From Streptomyces mutomycini (GTDB lineage: Bacteria > Actinomycetota > Actinomycetes > Streptomycetales > Streptomycetaceae): DNA of 37,991 nt. How positions within the stretch are numbered: position 1 is the stretch's first letter; the number at the start of each line of letters is the position of its first letter. Made by a program: the position numbers and the translations under genes. The notes below the pieces were generated by a model, which did no database searches, was not told the origin of the DNA, and saw nothing but the letters and a program-made list of their open reading frames with translations. The stretch is from NCBI RefSeq assembly GCF_001700505.1, contig NZ_MAPV01000010.1:1-37991 (forward strand), given 5' to 3'. Positions 34,101 through 37,991 of this stretch are shown here, in pieces.

Positions 34101-34315
34101 GCTACGGTCCGGTCTCCACCCGCTGGAGGAAGGACTCGGACGGCTTCGTGCTCAGGGTCGCGCTGCCCGCGAACACGACCGCCGAGGTGTGGGTGCCGGG
34201 CGGTGACGAGCGGAGTGCCGGCCGGGGCCCGGCGGCCTTCCTGCGGCAGGACGACGGGTGCGCGGTCTTCGCCGTGGGGTCGGGCACGCACCAGTTCGCG
34301 GCGGCCTCCGCCTGA
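31124..34315 (+). CDS. Secreted alpha-L-rhamnosidase, GH78
   Basis: 1063 aa from GTG 31124, with CGGAG 8 nt upstream. A Tat-type signal (SRRRLLS plus a hydrophobic run, about 1-27) directs export. A fibronectin-like N-terminal domain is followed at about 165-325 by a region resembling the rhamnose-binding CBM67 (SADDGFTARVNG, Asp210-Asp211). The (alpha/alpha)6 catalytic barrel at about 635-960 holds DTPARDERLGWTGDINVF with Glu666, and TTMWERWDS with Glu925. Their spacing of 259 residues equals that of the acid/base pair I remember for the S. avermitilis enzyme. It removes terminal alpha-L-rhamnose from plant polysaccharides or glycosides outside the cell. A strong terminator follows. Confidence 0.92.
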   Translation: MISRRRLLSTTAATAALAAVSAPAAGASVPGAGRARVTGPTVEYVRHPLGLDTPRPRLSWPIASDSPGTAQAAYQVRVATAVDGLGDPDVWDSGKVESAQSVLVPYAGPALASRTRYFWSVRVWDTDGRASAWSEPSWWETGLLEASDWSAGWITAPSALTGTPALDDASWIWFPEGDPAVEAPAATRWFRGRVEVPEGVTRARLVMSADDGFTARVNGVQVAHTEADGPAENWKRPVLVDVTSRLSPGVQVIAVSAANAVAGPAGLLGALELTTADGTTTVVTDAGWRTTDEEPPEDWHSATYDDTAWPAAKVLARWGSGPWGKVVTAYSPATQLRREFRLGRRRVARARLYSTALGLYEVFLNGERVGEDRLAPGWTDYDKRVQYQTYDVTGLLAPGGNALGITLATGWYAGNIAWFGPHQYGEQPAALVQLEVTFSDGSTERVVSGTDWRTAAGPVTGADLMAGEDYDARLETDGWTRTGFDASGWLAADRVEGVTAELVAEVDGACRVERELTAREVTEPKPGVFVFDLGQNMVGAARLTVSGPAGTTVRLRHAEVLNPDGTVYTANLRTARATDTYTLRGGGRETYEPRFTFHGFRYVEVTGYPGTPGRDAIVGRVIHTSAPFTMDFTTDVPMLNQLHSNITWGQRGNFLSIPTDTPARDERLGWTGDINVFAPTAAYTMESARFLTKWLYDLRDAQTSEGAFTHVAPDLPGVGSGAAGWGDAGVTVPWALYQAYGDVRVLEQSWSSMLGWLEYLEAHSTGLLRPADGFGDWLNIEDETPKDVAATAYFAHSADLVARTAEVLGKDPAPYRTLFGRVRAAFRGAYVSAGGRVKGDTQTAYVLALSMDLLAEDDRGPAADRLVALIEAKGWHLSTGFLGTPRLLPVLTDTGHTDVAYRLLLQRTFPSWGYQIDRGATTMWERWDSVRPDGSFQDAGMNSFNHYAYGSVGEWMYANIAGIAPGAPGFRKIVVRPRPGGGVTQAEGRFDSRYGPVSTRWRKDSDGFVLRVALPANTTAEVWVPGGDERSAGRGPAAFLRQDDGCAVFAVGSGTHQFAAASA

Positions 34316-34332
34316 CAGGTACGGCGCGGGCG

Positions 34333-34364
34333 CTCCGGGGGGACGGTTCCCCGTCCCCCCGGAG
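34333..34364. terminator. Perfect 14-bp bidirectional terminator
   Basis: CTCCGGGGGGACGG (34333-34346) pairs exactly with CCGTCCCCCCGGAG (34351-34364) around a 4-nt loop. It lies in the 78-nt gap between the convergent rhamnosidase and beta-galactosidase stops, so it can serve both transcripts. Confidence 0.8.
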
Positions 34365-34393
34365 TGCTGTGCGGCTGGGGTCCTTGGTTCGGA

Positions 34394-36475
34394 TCAGGCA
34401 GTGGCCTGCCCGTGCGGGAAGGGCGTGGCCCCGGACGCCACGCGGAGCACGGCGACCCCCCGCGAGGGAAGGACCAGGCCGCCCCCGGCCGGCGAGGGTC
34501 CCGAGAGGACCTCACCGTCCACCGCTTCGAACACGACGGGCTCGTCCGTGCGGTTGACGAGGAACCAGTACGCGTGGGAGTCGTCGGTCCGCACGGTCAG
34601 CTCCACCTGCCCCCGCACACCGACGGGCAGTTCGCTGAGCACGCCGGCGCCGGACAGCAGGGGCCCGAGCACGTCGGGCAGCCCGTGGCTCCCCAGCCGG
34701 GTGGAGACATAGGCGGCGGAACCGCCTTCCTCGAGGGCACGCCGGGTGACGGCGGGCCGCCCCGCCTGGTCCCCGTCCTCGTAGCGCGCGAGCACCGTGA
34801 CCCCGGAATCCGTCAGGTCGATCCGGTCGGTCCACAGCGTCCCGGTCAGGCCGTTGTCGAGCCGTACGTCCACGTCCTCCTGCAGCGGGCCGAACTCCTC
34901 GATGCGGATGCCCAGCAGATCGCGCAGCGCTCCGGGGTATCCGCCGAGGTGGACGTGGTCGTTCTCGTCGACGACACCCGAGTAGTAGGTGGTGGCGAGA
35001 TGACCGCCGCCGCGCACATATGCGTCCAGCCGGCCGGCGAGGGCCTGGGGTACGACGTGCAGGACCGGGGCCGCCACGAAGTCGTACCCGGTGAGGTCGG
35101 CCGTGGTGGTGACGACGTCCACCCGGACGCCCAGGGCCAGGAACGCCGAGTACCAGTCGAGCGCCTCCTGCCGGTAGCGCAGCAGGGAGGACGGCTGGGA
35201 GTCGCGCTCGACGGCCCACCAGGACTCCCAGTCGTACACCAGGGCCGCGCGAGCGGGCTCCCGTACGGATCCGGTGACCGGGGTGAGCGCCTCCAGCGTC
35301 CGGCCGAGTGCGGCCACCGCGCGGAACACCTCACTGTCGGGACCGGCGTGGGGCACCATCGCTGAGTGGTGCTTCTCGGCGCCCGCCGCCGACTGGCGCC
35401 ACTGGAAGAAGCAGACCGCGTCGGCGCCGTGGGCGACGTGGACGAGGGAGTCACGCGCGAGTTCGCCCTCGCGCTTGGCGACGTTGACGGGCTGCCAGTT
35501 CACCGCACTCGTCGAGTGCTCCATGAGGAACCACGGCCTGCCCCCTGCGATGGAGTGCGTGAGCGCCGCGGAGAAGGAGAGCTCGTCCAGGCGCTGGGGC
35601 CCGGGGTGGGCGTAGTGGTCGTTGGAGACGAAGTCGATCTCCTCCGCCCAGTCGGGGTAGTTCATGCCCCTGGTCTCGCCCATCACCATGAAGTTGGTGG
35701 TGACGGGGATCCGGGGGGTGATACGGCGCAGGACGTCGCGTTCGGCCCGGAGGTAGTCCTTCAGCGCGTCGGAGGAGAAGCGCTTGAAGTCGAGCTGCTG
35801 GGTGGGATTGGCGTGGCTCGCGGCCAGTCGCGGCGGCTGGATCTGGTCCCACTCCCCGTAGTACTGCGACCAGAAGGAGGTCGCCCAGGCCCGGTTGAGC
35901 TCGTCCAGTGTGCCGTAGCGGCTGCGCAGCCAGTCTCGGAAGGCCCGGGCGGCGTCGTCGGAGTAGTCGTAGATGTTGTGGCAGCCGAGCTCGTTGGAGA
36001 TGTGCCAGGCGACCACGGCGGGGTGGTCCGCGTAGCGGGTGGCCATGGTCTCCACCAGCCGCAGGGCGTACGTGCGGAAGACGGGTGAGGTGGGACGCCA
36101 GTGCTGTCGCGCGCCCTGGGAGAGGGTCTCACCGGTGTGGGTGACCGGGAGGATCTCCGGGTGCAGGGTGGTGAGCCAGGGCGGCGGCGAGGCGGTGGCG
36201 GTGGCCAGGTCCACCGCGATCCCGTTGTCGTGCAGCAGATCGAGCACCTCGTCCAGCCAGGCGAAGTCCCAGCGGTCCTCGGCCGGCTGCAGGCGCGCCC
36301 AGGAGAAGATCGCGACGGAGACGATGGTGACCCCGGCCTCGCGCATCAGCCGGACGTCTTCCTTCCACACCTCTCGCGGCCACTGCTCCGGGTTGTAGTC
36401 GGCCCCGTAGGCGAAGCGCGTGGGACGGTCGTCGGAGGGCGGGCGCAGCCAGTGGCGCTCGGAGGCGGGGGTCAT
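34394..36475 (-). CDS. Beta-galactosidase, GH42
   Basis: 693 aa, normal for GH42. The TIM barrel (about 20-390) begins with FAYGADYNPEQWP and carries acid/base Glu162 in HISNELGCHN and nucleophile Glu319 in FLMEHSTSAVNW. A trimerisation domain (about 400-620) and small C-terminal beta domain follow. There is no signal peptide, so it should act on imported galactosides such as galacto-oligosaccharides from galactan side chains. ATG 36475 has AGAGGA 6 nt upstream. It follows a sugar-binding lipoprotein gene on the same strand, with a strong hairpin in between and no permease genes. Confidence 0.93.
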   Translation of the reverse strand: MTPASERHWLRPPSDDRPTRFAYGADYNPEQWPREVWKEDVRLMREAGVTIVSVAIFSWARLQPAEDRWDFAWLDEVLDLLHDNGIAVDLATATASPPPWLTTLHPEILPVTHTGETLSQGARQHWRPTSPVFRTYALRLVETMATRYADHPAVVAWHISNELGCHNIYDYSDDAARAFRDWLRSRYGTLDELNRAWATSFWSQYYGEWDQIQPPRLAASHANPTQQLDFKRFSSDALKDYLRAERDVLRRITPRIPVTTNFMVMGETRGMNYPDWAEEIDFVSNDHYAHPGPQRLDELSFSAALTHSIAGGRPWFLMEHSTSAVNWQPVNVAKREGELARDSLVHVAHGADAVCFFQWRQSAAGAEKHHSAMVPHAGPDSEVFRAVAALGRTLEALTPVTGSVREPARAALVYDWESWWAVERDSQPSSLLRYRQEALDWYSAFLALGVRVDVVTTTADLTGYDFVAAPVLHVVPQALAGRLDAYVRGGGHLATTYYSGVVDENDHVHLGGYPGALRDLLGIRIEEFGPLQEDVDVRLDNGLTGTLWTDRIDLTDSGVTVLARYEDGDQAGRPAVTRRALEEGGSAAYVSTRLGSHGLPDVLGPLLSGAGVLSELPVGVRGQVELTVRTDDSHAYWFLVNRTDEPVVFEAVDGEVLSGPSPAGGGLVLPSRGVAVLRVASGATPFPHGQATA

Positions 36476-36505
36476 GATGATCCTCTCGGATACGAGGTGC
36501 GAGTA

Positions 36506-36550
36506 CGGCATGGGGCGGCCCCCCGTCGGACGGGCGGCCGCCCCATGCCG
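36506..36550 (-). terminator. Strong intercistronic hairpin, binding protein to GH42
   Basis: GGCATGGGGCGGCC (36507-36520) pairs perfectly with GGCCGCCCCATGCC (36536-36549), extended by a C-G pair (36506/36550). It starts 17 nt after the lipoprotein stop and ends about 31 nt before the GH42 ATG. It may terminate most transcripts after the binding-protein gene or protect that mRNA, so that it is made in excess over the enzyme. Confidence 0.65.
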
Positions 36551-36566
36551 GTTCAGCGGCGGGACG

Positions 36567-37910
36567 TCACTTGTTGACGTTGAAGCCCTGGTCGTTGCCG
36601 TAGGAGACGGCGGCCTTCTGCCACTCCTTGAGGCCGTCGGCCAGCTTGGTGTCGGAGACGTATGCCTTGCCGACGGAGTCGTTGAAGATGGAGTTCGCGT
36701 ACACCTGGAAGGGCAGGTAGGACCAGTCCTCCGGCACCTGGCTGGCGGACAGGGCGAAGATCTCGTTCGCCTTCTGGCCACCGAAGTACGGGAAGGTGGT
36801 GTCGAGGAACGACGGGGAGGAGAGGTCGGCCGTGGTCGCGGGGAAGGCGCCGGCCTCGATGCGGGCCTGGACACCTTCCGAGTGGTTGGCGTACTCGTTG
36901 AACGCGTACGCCAGGTCCTTGTTCTTGCCCGCTTCCATCACGGCGAGGGAGCTGCCGCCGTTCTCGGAGCTGACCTCACCGCCCTTCTCCCACTGCGGGA
37001 GCGCCGCCGCGCGCCAGTCGCCCGAGGCCGACTCGACACCCGAGACGAAGTTGGCGGGCATCCAGGCGCCGGTCGCGAGGGTGGCGATGGTGCCGTCCGC
37101 GAGGCCCTTGTACCACTCGTCGCTCCAGGAGGTGACGGGCGCCAGGAGCTCCTCGTCGATGAGCTTCTGCCAGACCTCGGTGAAGGCGGTGACGCCCTTG
37201 TCGGCGGTGAGGTCGACCGTCACGTCGGTGTCGCGGGTCTTGAAGGGGGTTCCGCCGGCCTGCCAGATCATGCTGGTCGTGAAGCCGGCGTCACCGGTGT
37301 CGTTGGTTATGTAGGACTTCGGGTCCGCGGCGTGCAGGGCGCGGGCCGCCTCCAGATACTCGTCCCAGGTGGTGGGCGTCGCGATCTGGTGCTTGTCCAG
37401 CACCTTCTTGTTGTAGAAGAGCGCCATCGGGCCGGAGTCCATGGGCAGGGCGTAGACCGCGTCGTCGACGGTGACCGAGTTCCACGGTCCGGGCGAGTAG
37501 TCGTTCTTGAATTCCCCGGCGCCGTATCGGCTCAGGTCCTCGAGGGACTTGCCGAGGGCGAACTGGCCGAGGGCGTAGTACTCGACCTGCGCGACGTCCG
37601 GGACCCCGGATCCGGCCTGGACGGCGTTCTGCAGGGCGGTGTACTGGTCGTTGCCCGTACCGGCGTTGACCAGCTTCACCTTGACCTTGGGGTACTCCTT
37701 CTGGAAGTCGCTGACCACCTGCTTCAGCGTCGGTTCCCACGCCCACACCGTGATGGAACCGCCCTCCTTGAGAGCCGCCCGGAGGTCACCTCCCGATACG
37801 GTCTTGTCCGAAGCGGCGTCGTCGTCGGAGGACCCGCACGCGGTGAGGCTGAGCGCGGCCGCACACAGCAGGCCGACGCCACGCATCGCGCGTCTGGTCA
37901 TGGTTCTCAT
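36567..37910 (-). CDS. Sugar-binding lipoprotein, ABC importer
   Basis: 447 aa, extracellular solute-binding protein family 1. Signal with TRRAMRG, hydrophobic core and lipobox LTAC (Cys25), then an Asp/Ser-rich tether. The mature part shows ITVWAWEPTLKQVVSDFQ, PDVAQVEYYALGQFALG, VYALPMDSGPMALFYNKK and TPTTWDEYLEAARAL, typical of CUT1 oligosaccharide-binding proteins. ATG 37910 is used; ATG 37901 is an alternative, and CGGAG is upstream. Permease genes do not follow, as they would in the usual order, so they must lie outside this window or elsewhere. Linkage to GH42 suggests galactoside cargo. Confidence 0.92.
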   Translation of the reverse strand: MRTMTRRAMRGVGLLCAAALSLTACGSSDDDAASDKTVSGGDLRAALKEGGSITVWAWEPTLKQVVSDFQKEYPKVKVKLVNAGTGNDQYTALQNAVQAGSGVPDVAQVEYYALGQFALGKSLEDLSRYGAGEFKNDYSPGPWNSVTVDDAVYALPMDSGPMALFYNKKVLDKHQIATPTTWDEYLEAARALHAADPKSYITNDTGDAGFTTSMIWQAGGTPFKTRDTDVTVDLTADKGVTAFTEVWQKLIDEELLAPVTSWSDEWYKGLADGTIATLATGAWMPANFVSGVESASGDWRAAALPQWEKGGEVSSENGGSSLAVMEAGKNKDLAYAFNEYANHSEGVQARIEAGAFPATTADLSSPSFLDTTFPYFGGQKANEIFALSASQVPEDWSYLPFQVYANSIFNDSVGKAYVSDTKLADGLKEWQKAAVSYGNDQGFNVNK

Positions 37911-37959
37911 AATTGCTTCACTCCGTTGTGGTGAGGGTGGTGCACGAACCGTGGAACGT

Positions 37960-37975
37960 CCGCACGGGGGTGCGG
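37960..37975. terminator. Small hairpin at the right edge
   Basis: CCGCAC (37960-37965) pairs with GTGCGG (37970-37975) around a GGGG loop. It could be the terminator of a - strand gene beyond the window, or part of the leader of the binding-protein gene. Too near the edge to judge. Confidence 0.25.
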
Positions 37976-37991
37976 GGCTGGAGGGGGGTGG

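Noticed and set aside
36420..37934. 504-codon + strand frame opposite the sugar-binding lipoprotein
   Set aside because: The - strand frame has a lipobox and family motifs; the + strand product does not resemble a protein family.
1..37991. CRISPR arrays, insertion sequences, tRNA or rRNA genes
   Set aside because: No regularly spaced repeats, transposase motifs, terminal inverted repeats or tRNA-like cloverleaf sequences were noticed on either strand.

Overview
The window looks like Streptomyces or a close relative. GC content is very high with strong third-position bias, gene starts are often GTG, and Tat-type and lipoprotein signals are common. Also typical are ABC sugar importers without their own ATPase, 4-nt start/stop overlaps, and a SigB-like sigma factor. 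I see no insertion sequence, CRISPR array, tRNA or rRNA gene, and no base-composition break. It reads as chromosomal DNA with a dense run of accessory catabolic genes in the right half.

Left part (1-6.5 kb, mostly + strand). A SigB/SigF-type sigma factor is followed by an uncharacterised protein with a PD-(D/E)XK-like signature. Next comes a methionine/sulfur block: metY, metX and a Tat-exported sulfite-oxidase-like molybdoenzyme.

Cobalamin block (6.5-12.8 kb, mostly - strand). A cobalamin riboswitch precedes btuF-btuC-btuD, whose genes overlap by 4 nt. A PRC-barrel/DUF2382 stress-type protein (+) separates these from cbiZ (adenosylcobinamide amidohydrolase) and a beta-hydroxyacid dehydrogenase-like gene. 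Uptake plus CbiZ gives a corrinoid import and remodelling route.

Middle part (12.8-19.4 kb, - strand). In map order this holds a coupled small ORF, an acyl-CoA-oxidase-like enzyme, a PfkB sugar kinase, zinc-free ribosomal protein L31, a signal-less binding-protein-like protein, an acetyltransferase resembling the HAT-like domain of O-GlcNAcase, a YihY/BrkB membrane protein and a cupin. A perfect CebR-type palindrome lies just upstream of the acetyltransferase.

Glycan-catabolic part (19.4-38 kb). A binding protein, two permeases and a GH13 alpha-glucosidase form one operon. Directly upstream of it, on the same strand, is a huge secreted multidomain protein best read as a GH87 alpha-1,3-glucanase. 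Together they look like an alpha-glucan (possibly fungal-wall alpha-1,3-glucan) utilisation locus. Beyond an S8 protease lie a secreted GH78 alpha-L-rhamnosidase, which has a near-consensus promoter and two LacI-like operators, a GH42 beta-galactosidase and a second sugar-binding lipoprotein. These suggest plant-polysaccharide side-chain degradation. Several perfect hairpins mark unit boundaries. No single element is wholly unprecedented. The most unusual points are the operator/gene pairings, the signal-less binding protein coupled to the O-GlcNAcase-like acetyltransferase, the coupled micro-ORF, and the binding-protein/GH42 pair with no permeases.
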